Source of the DNA: Gemmatimonadota bacterium
Lineage (GTDB): Bacteria > Gemmatimonadota > Gemmatimonadetes > Palauibacterales > Palauibacteraceae
Reading direction: 5' to 3'
Length of the DNA: 64,000 nt
Assembly (NCBI GenBank): GCA_022825725.1
Contig: JAJDWE010000050.1
Span: 1 to 64,000 of the forward strand
Shown here: positions 7,815 to 17,347 of the stretch, piece after piece
Layout: every line of letters begins with the position of its first letter
Numbering within the stretch: the stretch's first letter is position 1
Program-made: the position numbers and the translations under genes
The notes under the pieces: generated by a model
Databases searched by the model: none
Seen by the model: the letters and a program-made list of their open reading frames with translations, nothing else
Told to the model about the DNA's origin: nothing

Positions 7815-9800
7815 ATGTCTGAACAGCACCGGGAAATCGATGTCCTGCTGGACGAACAGCGGACTTTCGAACCGTCGGCGGACTTCGTCGCGGCCGCCCA
7901 CGTGGGCGATCGCGGCCCGTACGACGAGGCCGCGCGGGACCGCGAGGCGTACTGGGAGGCGTGGGCGCGCCGGCTCGACTGGTTCACGCCCTGGGACACG
8001 GTGCTGGAGTGGGATCCTCCCTTCTCGAAGTGGTTCGTCGGCGGCACGCTCAACGCCGCGCACAACTGCCTCGACCGCCACCTCGAGACGCGCGGTTCGA
8101 AGACGGCGCTCATCTGGGAGGGCGAGCCGGGAGACGTGCGGCGCTACACCTACCGCGAGCTGCACGAGGAGGTGGGTCGTTTCGCGAACGCGCTCAAGGG
8201 GCTGGGCATCGGGAAGGGAGACCGGGTGGCGATCTATCTCCCCATGGTCCCGGAGGCCGCCGTCGCCATGCTCGCCTGCGCGCGCATCGGGGCCCCGCAT
8301 TCCGTCGTCTTCGGAGGCTTCTCGCCGCAGTCCCTCCGCGACCGGATCGAGGACGCCCATGCCACGTGCGTGATCACGGCGGACGGGGGATATCGGCGCG
8401 GCGGGATCATCCCGCTCAAGGCGAGCACGGACGCGGCCATCGAGGGTCTCGACTACGTGAAGAGCGTCGTCGTCGTCCAGCGCTCCGCCGCGACCGACCC
8501 CGGGGCGGCGCCCCACGGAGACCGTGTGGACACGCCGTCCTGCGAGATGACCGAAGGCCGGGACCACTGGTACCACGAGTTGATCGCCGCGGCGGACGCC
8601 GATTGCCCCGCCGAGCCGATGGATTCGGAGGATCTGCTCTACATCCTCTACACCTCCGGGACGACGGGGAAGCCGAAGGGCGTGATGCACACGACCGGCG
8701 GCTACATGACGCACGTGACCGCGACTGCGAAGTGGGTGTTCGACCTCAGGGAGGACGACATCTACTGGTGTACGGCGGACGTGGGCTGGGTGACGGGCCA
8801 CTCCTACATCGTCTACGGCCCGCTCGCGAACGGGGCGACGGTGGTGATGTACGAGGGATCGCCCGACTGGCCCGACCGGGGCCGCTTCTGGGACCTGTGC
8901 GAGCGCTACGCGGTGACGGTGTTCTACACGGCGCCGACGGCGATCCGCGCCTTCATGCGGTGGGGGGACGACTGGCCGGCGGGCTACGACCTCTCGAAGC
9001 TGCGGCTGCTCGGGACGGTGGGCGAACCCATCAACCCGGAGGCGTGGGTGTGGTACGACCGCCACATCGGCGGCGGCCGCTGTCCGATCGTCGACACGTG
9101 GTGGCAGACGGAGACGGGCGGGATCATGATCACGCCGCTTCCCGGGGCGATCACCACGAAACCGGGGACGGCGACGGTCCCCTTCCCCGGCATCGAGGCG
9201 GCGATTCTCGACGAGGAGGGGAAGGCGGCGGAGTCCGGCTATCTGGCGATCACCTCGCCGTGGCCGGGGATGCTGCGGGGGGTGTGGGGAGACGAGGAAC
9301 GCTACCGCGAGACGTACTGGTCGAAGTGGCCCGACATCTACTTCCCCGGCGACGGGGCGCGGGTGGATGAGGACGGCTATTACTGGATCATGGGCCGCGT
9401 GGACGACGTGCTGAACGTGGCCGGCCACCGGATCGGGACCATGGAGGTGGAGTCCGCGCTCGTCGACCACGAGGCCGTCGCGGAGGCCGCGGTCGTGGGG
9501 CGTTCGGACGAGATCAAGGGACAGGCGGTGGCCGCGTTCGTGAGCGTGGTGGAGGGGACGGAGACCTCCGAGGCGCTGCGCCAGGAACTGCGGGGGCACG
9601 TAGCGGCGCAGATCGGCGCGATCGCGCGGCCGGCCGACCTCATCTTCGCCGCCGAACTGCCGAAGACGCGGAGCGGAAAAATTATGCGGCGCCTCTTGCG
9701 CGACGTGGCGGAGGGACGGGCGCTGGGCGACACGACGACGCTCGCCGATCCCGCCGTGGTGAGAAGCCTGCAGCAACAGTTCGCCGATAGCGAGGGCTGA
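7815..9800 (+). CDS. acsA: Acetyl-CoA synthetase (AMP-forming)
   Basis: Activates acetate to acetyl-CoA through acetyl-AMP in the cytosol; 661 aa, close to the family norm of about 650. The P-loop [11 protein letters not shown] is near residue 278 and the acetate-pocket segment with WWQTETG is in the middle. The hinge with [13 protein letters not shown] follows. The C-terminal [11 protein letters not shown] carries the catalytic lysine near residue 621, which is acetylated in regulated family members. ATG at 7815 (MSEQHREID) was chosen; the upstream extension is arginine/proline-rich noise. Divergent from the small membrane gene and followed 48 nt later by an MFS carrier. Confidence 0.96.
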   Translation: MSEQHREIDVLLDEQRTFEPSADFVAAAHVGDRGPYDEAARDREAYWEAWARRLDWFTPWDTVLEWDPPFSKWFVGGTLNAAHNCLDRHLETRGSKTALIWEGEPGDVRRYTYRELHEEVGRFANALKGLGIGKGDRVAIYLPMVPEAAVAMLACARIGAPHSVVFGGFSPQSLRDRIEDAHATCVITADGGYRRGGIIPLKASTDAAIEGLDYVKSVVVVQRSAATDPGAAPHGDRVDTPSCEMTEGRDHWYHELIAAADADCPAEPMDSEDLLYILYTSGTTGKPKGVMHTTGGYMTHVTATAKWVFDLREDDIYWCTADVGWVTGHSYIVYGPLANGATVVMYEGSPDWPDRGRFWDLCERYAVTVFYTAPTAIRAFMRWGDDWPAGYDLSKLRLLGTVGEPINPEAWVWYDRHIGGGRCPIVDTWWQTETGGIMITPLPGAITTKPGTATVPFPGIEAAILDEEGKAAESGYLAITSPWPGMLRGVWGDEERYRETYWSKWPDIYFPGDGARVDEDGYYWIMGRVDDVLNVAGHRIGTMEVESALVDHEAVAEAAVVGRSDEIKGQAVAAFVSVVEGTETSEALRQELRGHVAAQIGAIARPADLIFAAELPKTRSGKIMRRLLRDVAEGRALGDTTTLADPAVVRSLQQQFADSEG

Positions 9801-9848
9801 CCGGAAAGAACCAGCCACGCCACCGCCCGCCCGCCGCCGCCGACGCCC

Positions 9849-11084
9849 ATGACCCCGCCCTCCTCGGACACCGGTTCGCGGAGGGCGGCTCAACTTGCGC
9901 TCCTCGCGCTGGTCGATCTGCTCGCGATGAGCCTGTGGTTCTCGGCCAGCGCGGTCGTGCCGGAGCTGCGCGACGCGTGGGGGCTCGACGACGCCGGGGC
10001 GGCCTGGCTCACGACCTCCGTCCAACTCGGCTTCGCGACGGGCGCGGTCGTCTCGGCGCTGCTCACGCTCTCCGACGTGTGGGATCCGCGCCGGCTCATC
10101 GCCGGGTCCGCCCTGCTCGGCGCGGCGGCCACCGCCGCGATCGCCCTTTTCGCGGACGGACTCGCCCTTACTGTCGTGCTCCGGTTCGTGACGGGGGTCG
10201 CGCTGGCGGGGGTTTATCCGCCCGGGATGAAGATGGTCGCGGGCTGGTTCCGCGCCGGACGCGGGATGGCGATCGGGGTCCTCATCGGCGCCCTCGCGGT
10301 CGGGAGCGCGCTGCCCCATCTGCTGCGGCCGCTCGGAGGGATCGGCGCCTGGCAGCCCGTGCTCCTGCTCGCCTCGGGCTTCGCCGTCATGGCGGCCGTT
10401 ATCGCCGCGACCGGGCTCCGCGCGGGCCCCCACCAGGCGCCGGCCGCGCCCTTCGATCCCCGCGCCGCACGGCGCATCTTCGCCGACCGAGCGACGATGC
10501 TCGCCAACGGCGGCTACTTCGGGCACATGTGGGAACTCTTCGCGGTGTGGACGTGGATCCCCGCCTTCCTGGCGGCGAGCTTCGCCGCGGACGCGAGCGC
10601 GGGCACGACCGCTCCCCTAGCGTCGTACCTGGCCTTCGGGACGATCGCGGCCGGAGGGCTGGGCGCCGCCGCGGCGGGCGTCCTCGCCGACCGTTTCGGA
10701 CGGACGGCCGTGACGAGTTGGAGCATGGTGGTGAGCGGCGCCTGCTGTCTCGCCATCGGACCGCTGTTTGGAGGCCCGGTCTGGCCGATCGCGGCGGTCT
10801 GTCTCGTGTGGGGGTTCGCGATCGTCGCCGACTCCGCGCAGTTCTCCGCCTGCGTGAGCGAACTCGCCGAACCCGAGTACGTCGGCACCGCGCTCACGCT
10901 GCAGACCGCAATCGGCTTCCTGCTCACGATCGCCACGATCCGCCTCATCCCCGTGTGGGAGTCGTGGATCGGCTGGGAGTGGGCCTTCGCGCCCCTCGCC
11001 ATCGGCCCGGCCCTCGGCACCTGGAGCATGCTCGCCCTGCGCCGCCGCCCCGAAGCCACCCGCATCGCCGGCGGCCGCCGCTAG
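9849..11084 (+). CDS. MFS transporter
   Basis: A 411-aa major facilitator with about 12 helices. Helix 1 reads LVDLLAMSLWFSASAVVPEL and the loop after helix 2 has DVWDPRR. Helix 4 contains GVYPPGMKMVAGWF, a pattern seen in nitrate/cyanate- or sugar-type MFS carriers. The substrate is unknown. It sits 48 nt after acsA on the same strand and may share its transcript, which would suit uptake of a short organic acid, but nothing in the sequence fixes this. Confidence 0.85.
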   Translation: MTPPSSDTGSRRAAQLALLALVDLLAMSLWFSASAVVPELRDAWGLDDAGAAWLTTSVQLGFATGAVVSALLTLSDVWDPRRLIAGSALLGAAATAAIALFADGLALTVVLRFVTGVALAGVYPPGMKMVAGWFRAGRGMAIGVLIGALAVGSALPHLLRPLGGIGAWQPVLLLASGFAVMAAVIAATGLRAGPHQAPAAPFDPRAARRIFADRATMLANGGYFGHMWELFAVWTWIPAFLAASFAADASAGTTAPLASYLAFGTIAAGGLGAAAAGVLADRFGRTAVTSWSMVVSGACCLAIGPLFGGPVWPIAAVCLVWGFAIVADSAQFSACVSELAEPEYVGTALTLQTAIGFLLTIATIRLIPVWESWIGWEWAFAPLAIGPALGTWSMLALRRRPEATRIAGGRR

Positions 11085-11154
11085 CGGCCATTGCGTGTAC
11101 CGTCTACCGTGAGACCCAGCGCCTCGATCCTCGCTCGAAACCCGGAGTTTAGCC

Positions 11155-11949
11155 GTGAGACGACATAGCAATTATCTCGGGACGTGGTCACCCGGCGCGT
11201 GGGTACTCCTGGCCTTCTCCGCGGTTGCCGCGTCGGGGTGCGGGCAGGCGGAGGCTGGGTCGCAGACGGAGGGAGCACCTGCGGAGGACGGCGCGGCCGA
11301 GATGCAGGCGGCCGCGAACCGGCTCTCGGCCGAGGAGGCTGCGGAAGGGTTCGAGCTCCTGTTCGACGGGGAGTCGGTCGACGCGTGGCGCGGGTTTCAG
11401 ATGGAGGATGTCCCGGCCGGCTGGAGCGCGAAGGATGGCGGGCTCGCCTTCACGCCGGGCGTCGGGGGCGGCACGCTGATCACGCGCGACACCTACACGG
11501 ACTTCGATCTGCGTCTCGAGTGGAGGGTCGACGAGGGCGGCAACAGCGGGATCTTCTTCGGCATCGTGGAGAGCACGGAGAGCGCTTTTCAGTCGGGCCC
11601 GGAGATGCAGGTACTCGACAACGCGGGGCACTACGACGGGGGCGATCCGCTCACCTCGGCCGGGTCGAACTACGGTCTCCACGCGCCGCCGGAGGATGTG
11701 ACGCGTCCGGTCGGCGAATGGAACGCGGTGCGGATCGTGCGCCACGGCAACCAGGTCGTACACTGGCTCAACGGCGTGCAGATCGTCGAGTACGAGATCG
11801 CTTCGCCCGAGTGGGAGGCGCTGGTGGCGGGAAGCAAGTTCATCCAGTGGCCCGACTACGGCCGGCACCACGAGGGCCACCTCGGCCTGCAGGACCACGG
11901 AGACCCCGTCTGGTACCGCAACATCCGCGTCCGGCGGATTCCGTCCTAG
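11155..11949 (+). CDS. DUF1080 (3-keto-disaccharide hydrolase-like) lipoprotein
   Basis: A 264-aa exported lipoprotein. The N-terminal hydrophobic segment ends in the lipobox AASGC near residue 29. An acidic, alanine-rich linker leads to a DUF1080 jelly-roll domain. Family landmarks are visible: GFELLFDGES..AWRGF, DFDLRLEWRVDEGGNSGIFFG, the GPEMQVLDN segment and GHLGLQDHGDPVWYRNIRV at the end. DUF1080 proteins act on 3-keto sugars or bind glycans at the cell surface. GTG at 11155 is the start that yields a complete signal peptide. The stop overlaps a small downstream frame by one base. Confidence 0.85.
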   Translation: MRRHSNYLGTWSPGAWVLLAFSAVAASGCGQAEAGSQTEGAPAEDGAAEMQAAANRLSAEEAAEGFELLFDGESVDAWRGFQMEDVPAGWSAKDGGLAFTPGVGGGTLITRDTYTDFDLRLEWRVDEGGNSGIFFGIVESTESAFQSGPEMQVLDNAGHYDGGDPLTSAGSNYGLHAPPEDVTRPVGEWNAVRIVRHGNQVVHWLNGVQIVEYEIASPEWEALVAGSKFIQWPDYGRHHEGHLGLQDHGDPVWYRNIRVRRIPS

Positions 11950-12149
11950 TGCGTGCCCGCAGTTTTGCGGCATGGGCCGCCGCGGGGTTCGTCGTCCTGC
12001 TGCTGATCGATCAGATCGTAGACCTGGGCTCGATCTGGAGGATCGGGTTCATGGCTGTCGGTGGCGGGGCGGGTGCCGCATGGGCCAGCTCCCGGGGCTC
12101 CCGGGGCTCCCGGGGCTCCCGGGCTAGCAGTCGAGCGGGCGGTGGGTGA
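11949..12149 (+). CDS. Possible small membrane protein with SRG repeats
   Basis: A 66-codon frame starting at GTG inside the previous stop (TAGTG). It encodes an alanine-rich start, one membrane helix (AAAGFVVLLLIDQIV), a second hydrophobic glycine-rich stretch, then a repeated Ser-Arg-Gly tail written by the 9-bp repeat. It overlaps the convergent proA end by 26 nt. Position and the hydrophobic helix support it, but nothing in it resembles a known family. Confidence 0.35.
   Translation: MRARSFAAWAAAGFVVLLLIDQIVDLGSIWRIGFMAVGGGAGAAWASSRGSRGSRGSRASSRAGGG
12089..12124. repeat. Four tandem copies of a 9-bp CTCCCGGGG unit
   Basis: Three exact copies and one imperfect last copy of CTCCCGGGG run from 12089 to the last base of the proA stop codon. 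Each copy contains the palindrome CCCGGG, so either strand of RNA could fold locally. There is no T tract, so a classical terminator is not shown. Read on the plus strand it codes for Ser-Arg-Gly repeats. Confidence 0.85.
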
Positions 12150-13413
12150 AAGCCCGCTTGCCGGGGCCGTAGTCCGCGGCCCCCTGCCCCTCGCCGCGTA
12201 GCAGCCAGCGCGTGGTGAGGAGGCCTTCGACGCCGACGGGTCCGCGCGCGTGGATGCGGGCGGTGCTGATTCCCACCTCAGCCCCGAGACCGTAGCGGAA
12301 CCCGTCCGCGAAGCGGGTGCTCGCGTTGTGGAACACGCTCGCCGCGTCGACCGCCTTCAGGAACCGCGCCGCGACTTCCCCGTCTTCGGCCACGACCGCG
12401 TCCGTGTGGCTGCTCCCGTACGTGTGAATGAAGTCGATGGCTTCTTCCGGACCGGCCACGGTCCGCACAGCCAGCGTGAGGTCGCCGAACTCGACTCCCC
12501 AGTCCTCCTCGGAGGCGGCCTCGGCCCACGGCAGGACCCGGCGGGAGGGTTCGTCGCAGCGGAGTTCGACGCCGCGCTCGCGGAGCGCCTCGCCGATAGG
12601 TCCCAGCTTCGGCAGGAACGACTCGTGCACGAGCAGGGTCTCGGTCGCGTTGCACGCCGCCGGGTAGTCGCACTTACCGTCCACGGCGAGCCGCACGGCC
12701 ATCTCCGGATCCGCCGAGGCGTCGACGTAGAGGTGGCACACGCCCTCCGCGTGGCCCAGCACCGGAATCCGGCTCCGCTCCTGGATCGAACGCACGAGCG
12801 CACCCGAGCCCCGCGGGATCACGAGGTCGATGAGATCGTCGAGCGCGAGCAGTTCATCGACATCGCGGCGGTCCGGGACGCCGAGGACGGCGCGGCGATC
12901 GAGGCCGGCCTCTTCCAGCGCCCGCTGCAGGCAGCCGACGAGCACCTCGTTCGAGCGCGCCGCCTCGCGCCCGCCCTTCATGATGACCCCGTTCCCGGAG
13001 CGGATGGCGAGCGACCCGATCTGGATCACCGCGTCGGGCCGGCTCTCGAAGATGATGAGGAGCACGCCGAGCGGGCTGCGCACGCGCTCGAGGACGAGAC
13101 CGTCATCCAGTTCCGTGCGGGTGAGGACGCGATCGATCGGATCCTCGCCCTCGGCCAGCGCGTCGATCCCCTCGAGCAGGCTCTCGAACTTGGCGTCCGG
13201 GAGACCCAGCCGATGGAGGAGCGATCCCGAAAGCCCTTCCTCCGCCGCGCGCGCTAGGTCCTCGTCGTTCGCCCGGGCAATCTCGGCCCGAGACCGGACC
13301 AATACGTCCTTCAGCGCGCGCAGCACCGCCGTCCGGCGCTCCGCCGGGGCGCTCCCGATGGTGCGTTGCGCCGCCCGTACGCCCGCCGCCCGCTCCCTCA
13401 GCGTCTCAGACAT
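12124..13413 (-). CDS. proA: Glutamate-5-semialdehyde dehydrogenase (gamma-glutamyl phosphate reductase)
   Basis: Second step of proline synthesis: NADPH-dependent reduction of glutamyl-5-phosphate. It is 429 aa, the usual size. Family segments include PLGVLLIIFESRPDAV, SGNGVIMKGGREA and the catalytic-cysteine region DYPAACNATETLLVH. The C-terminal ASVFHNASTRFADGFRYGLGAEVGIST is typical. The ATG at 13413 overlaps the proB stop by 8 nt, showing a coupled proBA operon. The longer frame upstream lies in proB and was rejected. Confidence 0.96.
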   Translation of the reverse strand: MSETLRERAAGVRAAQRTIGSAPAERRTAVLRALKDVLVRSRAEIARANDEDLARAAEEGLSGSLLHRLGLPDAKFESLLEGIDALAEGEDPIDRVLTRTELDDGLVLERVRSPLGVLLIIFESRPDAVIQIGSLAIRSGNGVIMKGGREAARSNEVLVGCLQRALEEAGLDRRAVLGVPDRRDVDELLALDDLIDLVIPRGSGALVRSIQERSRIPVLGHAEGVCHLYVDASADPEMAVRLAVDGKCDYPAACNATETLLVHESFLPKLGPIGEALRERGVELRCDEPSRRVLPWAEAASEEDWGVEFGDLTLAVRTVAGPEEAIDFIHTYGSSHTDAVVAEDGEVAARFLKAVDAASVFHNASTRFADGFRYGLGAEVGISTARIHARGPVGVEGLLTTRWLLRGEGQGAADYGPGKRAFTHRPLDC

Positions 13414-14581
13414 CGTTCGTTTCCTTGAGGATGAGATGCTCCCTCCCCACGAGTTCGACGTTCGCCCCCGCATGGTGCGAAGCCGCCTCGAGAGCGAGTC
13501 GGGAATCGAGCGCGACGACGCCCCGTCCGACCAGCGATCCGTCGAGCGCCCGAACCTCGACCACGTCGCCCCGCCGGAACGCGCCGTCCGCCCGCGCGAC
13601 GTCTGCGGCCCGCAGCGGCTCGCCGCCGCGGAGACGTTCCTCCCCACCCTCCGCAAGGACCAGCGTCCCCCGCGGGTGTGAACAGTAGGCGATCCAGCGG
13701 CTGCGCGAGGAGAGGGCGGCGCGCGGCGGAATCCACGTTCCCTCCTCCTCGCCGGCCAGCACGCGGTCGAGCGCGCCCGGATCGACGCCCGAAGCGATGA
13801 CCGTGTGGCAGCCGCCGCGCGACGCGACCCGCGCCGCCTCCAGCTTGCTCGCCATCCCGCCCCGGCCGAGCCCGGAGCGCCCGTCCACGTCGAGCCCGTG
13901 CTCATCGGGCCGGTCGATCCGGCCGACCAGCCTCGCGTCCGGGTCGCGTCTGGGGTCGGCCGTCATGACCCCCGGCACGTCCGTGAGGAGCACGATGAGA
14001 TCCGCCGCCAGTTCGCTCGCGACGAGCGCTCCCAGCCGGTCGTTGTCGTCGAAGATCGGCCGCTTCCCCGTCCCGCGGTACACGCGATCGTTCAGCGAGA
14101 TCGCGTCGTTCTCGTTGACGACGGGGACGACGCCGAGCCGGAAGAGACTCTGCAGCGTCTCGTGGAGGTTGAGGTAGCGCACCCGGTCGTCGAAGTCCGT
14201 CCACGTGATCAGGATCTGCGCGCAGGTGACGCCGAGCCGGGCGAACCCCTGCTGGTAGAGTTCCATGAGCCGGCTCTGGCCGATCGCGGCGCACGTCTGC
14301 TTCAGCGAGGCCGTCTCGGGCGGCTCCGGGAGATGGAGGGCGACGCGTCCCAGGCCCACCGCTCCCGAGGTCACGATGAGGACCTCCCGGCCCTCCCGCC
14401 GCAGGCGGCTCGCGCTCTCCACGACCCGGAAGAGGCGGGAGAGGGCGATCGTCCCATCGTCGTGCGTGACGACGCCCGTCCCCACCTTGAGGACGACGCG
14501 GTCGGCCGCCGCGATCGCCTCGCGCGTCACGGCCGGCGCGGCGGCGCCATCGGGGGTCGAGACTGGTTGGAGCTGGCTCAC
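13406..14581 (-). CDS. proB: Glutamate 5-kinase
   Basis: First step of proline synthesis: ATP-dependent phosphorylation of glutamate. About 391 aa with an amino-acid kinase domain (VVLKVGTGVVT, IVTSGAVGLG, VVPVVNENDAIS, NDRLGALVA) and a C-terminal PUA domain (about 300-380). The GTG at 14581 (VSQLQPV) was chosen because GAGG sits 9 nt upstream and the longer frame adds only low-complexity residues. Feedback inhibition by proline is known for the family and cannot be judged here. Confidence 0.94.
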   Translation of the reverse strand: MSQLQPVSTPDGAAAPAVTREAIAAADRVVLKVGTGVVTHDDGTIALSRLFRVVESASRLRREGREVLIVTSGAVGLGRVALHLPEPPETASLKQTCAAIGQSRLMELYQQGFARLGVTCAQILITWTDFDDRVRYLNLHETLQSLFRLGVVPVVNENDAISLNDRVYRGTGKRPIFDDNDRLGALVASELAADLIVLLTDVPGVMTADPRRDPDARLVGRIDRPDEHGLDVDGRSGLGRGGMASKLEAARVASRGGCHTVIASGVDPGALDRVLAGEEEGTWIPPRAALSSRSRWIAYCSHPRGTLVLAEGGEERLRGGEPLRAADVARADGAFRRGDVVEVRALDGSLVGRGVVALDSRLALEAASHHAGANVELVGREHLILKETNDV

Positions 14582-14781
14582 GTCGAACGCCTCACAGCGG
14601 GACCGGGACCCACAGCCGGCCGCGGGGCCGGCGGAAGGCCACCAAAGGTACACCGGCGCCACCCCCGCACCAGTCCCCGGAGCGGGCCGTTGCACACCAC
14701 GCTCCGACGCACGACGCTTCGGAGGCGGGAGCGGGACGGGTGGAGAGTCGGGGCGGGGCGTCAGCGGAAGGCGGAGTTCGC

Positions 14782-15672
14782 GTGCAGGTCCACCTCATCG
14801 ACGGCACCTACGAGTTGTTCCGGCACTTCTACGGTGCGCCCTCGGCGAAGAACGCCGGAGGCCACGAGGTGGGGGCGACACGCGGGGTCGTGAATTCGAT
14901 GCTCGGCCTCCTCGAGGGCGGCGCCACGCACGTCGCGATCGCCACCGACCGCGTCATCGAGTCCTTCCGCAACGAACTGTGGCCCGGCTACAAGGACGGC
15001 TCCGGCATCGATCCGGCGCTCTACTCGCAGTTCCCGCTCGTCGATGAGGCGCTCGCCTCGGCGGGGTTCGTCGTGTGGCCGATGGTGGAGCACGAGGCCG
15101 ACGACGCGATGGCTTCGGGCGCCGCGATGACCGCCGCGGACCCGCGCGTGGAGCGCGTCTTCCTCTGCACGCCGGACAAGGACCTCGCCCAGTGCGTCGA
15201 GGGCGACCGCATCGTGCAGTTCGACCGTCGGCAGCGGCTCCTGCGCGACGAGGCCGGCGTCATCGAGAAGTTCGGGGTCCCTCCCGCCGCGATCCCCGAC
15301 TGGCTGGCCCTGGTGGGAGACTCCGCGGATGGATTCCCCGGCATTCGGGGCTTCGGCGCGAAGACGGCGGCCGCGGTGCTCGCACGCTACGACCGCATAG
15401 AGGACATCCCCTCGGACGGACGAGACTGGGATGTGCCCGTGCGCGGCCCCGAGCGTCTCGCCCAAACGCTGCGCAACGGGCTGGACGACGCACTCCTCTT
15501 CCGCCGCCTCGCCACCCTCGTCCGGGACGCCCCGGTGTCAGGGACCGTGGACGAACTCGAATGGACGGGACCACGCGACGATTTCGACCTTGTCGCAACG
15601 ATCCTCGACGCTCCTGACCTTCCTTCTCGTGCGGGCCGCCTCGCTGCCGCGCGCCGGGAACCGTCCGGCTAG
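14782..15672 (+). CDS. 5'-3' exonuclease (Pol I N-terminal/FEN-like domain)
   Basis: A stand-alone 5' nuclease, 296 aa, matching the N-terminal domain of DNA polymerase I. Acidic metal-binding segments are visible: HLIDGTYELFR at the start, VEHEADDAMA, and FLCTPDKDLAQ. The helix-hairpin-helix GFPGIRGFGAKTAAAVLARY follows. It would remove flaps or RNA primers, or act in repair. GTG at 14782 is preferred for the GGAG 5 nt upstream; another GTG at 14740 would add 14 residues. It is divergent from proB, and its stop overlaps the convergent hydrolase gene by 4 nt (CTAG). Confidence 0.88.
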   Translation: MQVHLIDGTYELFRHFYGAPSAKNAGGHEVGATRGVVNSMLGLLEGGATHVAIATDRVIESFRNELWPGYKDGSGIDPALYSQFPLVDEALASAGFVVWPMVEHEADDAMASGAAMTAADPRVERVFLCTPDKDLAQCVEGDRIVQFDRRQRLLRDEAGVIEKFGVPPAAIPDWLALVGDSADGFPGIRGFGAKTAAAVLARYDRIEDIPSDGRDWDVPVRGPERLAQTLRNGLDDALLFRRLATLVRDAPVSGTVDELEWTGPRDDFDLVATILDAPDLPSRAGRLAAARREPSG

Positions 15673-17213
15673 TCGCCGATCAGCGGCACGGCCTCCATCA
15701 GCAGGGCGATCGCGGCATCCAGGTTCTCCCGGCCCGGACCGGCGCCGGTGTACTTGCCGAGGCGGGTGATGACGAGGCCGCGCGCGGGGACGAACACGGT
15801 GTACTGTCCGCCGGCGCCCGCGAACCCGCCGTAGTCGTCCTCGATCGGGAAGCCGAGGTCCTTCCACACGAAGCCGCCGCCGTACGTGGGACGACCGTCG
15901 GCGATCCAGGCCGGGGCGATCTCCATCGCGTAGTCGACGTAGCCCTCCGGGAGGATGCGCTCGCCCTCCCACACGCCGTCCTGCAGGTAGAGGTTGCCGA
16001 GCCGCGCCCAGTCGCGCGCGGAGGCGAACTCGTAGCCCTGGGTGAGGAAGTTCCCGTTCGGGTCCGTCTCCATGATGAAGTTCCGGATCCCGAGCTTGTC
16101 GAACAGATGCCGCTGCGGGAAGGCGTGGTAGTCGTCGCCGCGCCCCTCCACGCCGAGGCGGACCAGGTAGTTCGTGAGCGCCGGGTCGGTGTTCCGGTAC
16201 CGTCCCACCGTGTTCGGCTCCCACTGCTGCGGGCGGGTGGCCGCCCACTCGAAGGCGTTCTCGCCCGTGTAGAGGTAGAGGTGGTCGGGATACCCCATCT
16301 CTTCCGTGTACCCGGGGTCCTGCGGCGCGACGATCCGGATTCCGCTCGACATCCGCATGATGTCGGCGATGCGGATGTTCTTCCTGTCATCGCTCTGCCA
16401 CTCCGGGATCGGGGCACGCTGCCACAGGCCGTAGACGCCCTGCTGGATGAGGACGGCCATCAGCGTCCCGGTGAGCGACTTCCCCTTCGACCAGCTCTCG
16501 AACGGGGTGTGCATGCCGACGCCGGGGCCGTAGTCCTCGCCGATGATCCGCCCGTTGTAGGTGACGACGAAGCCGAGCGTCATCCCCTCCTGGTCCATCG
16601 CGATCTCGACCGCCTGCCCGACCTTGTCCATGTCGATCTCGGGCGGGTACGGCTCGTCCGGGAGCACGTCCCCCATGGGCCACGGCGTGGTGGCCGGATC
16701 CGGGGTGTTCGGCTCGACGACGGTCGGCGCGAAGTAGATGGAATCCTGACCCAGCGGGTGCGTGATGCAGCCCTGGCTGCCGTAGAGCTTCGCGGTGCGG
16801 GTGATGCCCGAGGCGAGGGTGAGGCTCACCGTCTGCGCCTCCATGTCGACGACCGTGTCGACGACCGCCCCCCGGTGCTGGAAGGGCGCCGTGAAGCCGC
16901 CGACGTTCGCCGCCGCGTCGCGCCAGTCGAGTCCGGTGATGAAGGTCCCGGAGCAGAGCGTCTTCGCGAAGCCCGCCGTGTGGTGCACGATCGGCTCGCC
17001 CGGGGGCGGATCCCACTCCGTCGGAAGCTCGAGCGATTCCCCGCGCGCGATCACGCGTTCCATGAGGGTCTCGCCGGAAGCTTCGTCGCCGGAAGCTTCG
17101 TCGCCGCCGGCCTCGCCGCCGTCCTCCGGCGCGCAGGCCGCAAGGCCGAACAGGGAGAGCGAAAGCGCACAGCACAGGTGCGTCAGGGAAAGCCGGTCGC
17201 GGATGAAACGCAT
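15669..17213 (-). CDS. Beta-lactamase-family serine hydrolase lipoprotein
   Basis: A 514-aa exported serine hydrolase of the class C beta-lactamase/esterase fold (6-aminohexanoate-dimer hydrolase-like). The signal ends in LAAC. A short acidic repeat (GDEASGDEAS) and an extra N-terminal domain of about 170 residues precede the hydrolase domain. The nucleophile SxxK reads SKGK (Ser near 242) and the YxN motif appears as YRN. A late GGFAGAGGQYTVFVP stretch matches the family's end. ATG at 17213 has GGAGG 7 nt upstream. The function could be peptidase, esterase or amide hydrolase; antibiotic resistance is not implied. Confidence 0.82.
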   Translation of the reverse strand: MRFIRDRLSLTHLCCALSLSLFGLAACAPEDGGEAGGDEASGDEASGETLMERVIARGESLELPTEWDPPPGEPIVHHTAGFAKTLCSGTFITGLDWRDAAANVGGFTAPFQHRGAVVDTVVDMEAQTVSLTLASGITRTAKLYGSQGCITHPLGQDSIYFAPTVVEPNTPDPATTPWPMGDVLPDEPYPPEIDMDKVGQAVEIAMDQEGMTLGFVVTYNGRIIGEDYGPGVGMHTPFESWSKGKSLTGTLMAVLIQQGVYGLWQRAPIPEWQSDDRKNIRIADIMRMSSGIRIVAPQDPGYTEEMGYPDHLYLYTGENAFEWAATRPQQWEPNTVGRYRNTDPALTNYLVRLGVEGRGDDYHAFPQRHLFDKLGIRNFIMETDPNGNFLTQGYEFASARDWARLGNLYLQDGVWEGERILPEGYVDYAMEIAPAWIADGRPTYGGGFVWKDLGFPIEDDYGGFAGAGGQYTVFVPARGLVITRLGKYTGAGPGRENLDAAIALLMEAVPLIGD

Positions 17214-17347
17214 GGGTGATCCTCCGGTTCGTCCAGGTACGGTCGTGCTCATGTGCCCGGTCTCGCGGCGCGGCCCTCGAGTGCCGTGGCGGTTGTTGGA
17301 ACGTGGTCCGCACGATTGCGCGTGACAAGCGGGCGACGGCGAGACCT

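Noticed and set aside
7743-10526. A 927-codon minus-strand open frame opposite acsA and the MFS gene
   Set aside because: AcsA on the other strand has all its catalytic motifs; the antisense translation has no recognisable domain.
12089-12124. Possible CRISPR or transcription terminator at the CCCGGG repeats
   Set aside because: Units are only 9 bp with no spacers, so it is not CRISPR; no T tract follows on either strand, so a classical terminator is not supported.
15669-17213. Antibiotic-resistance beta-lactamase
   Set aside because: The SKGK and YRN motifs and the long N-terminal domain fit the broader serine hydrolase family; nothing indicates activity on beta-lactams.
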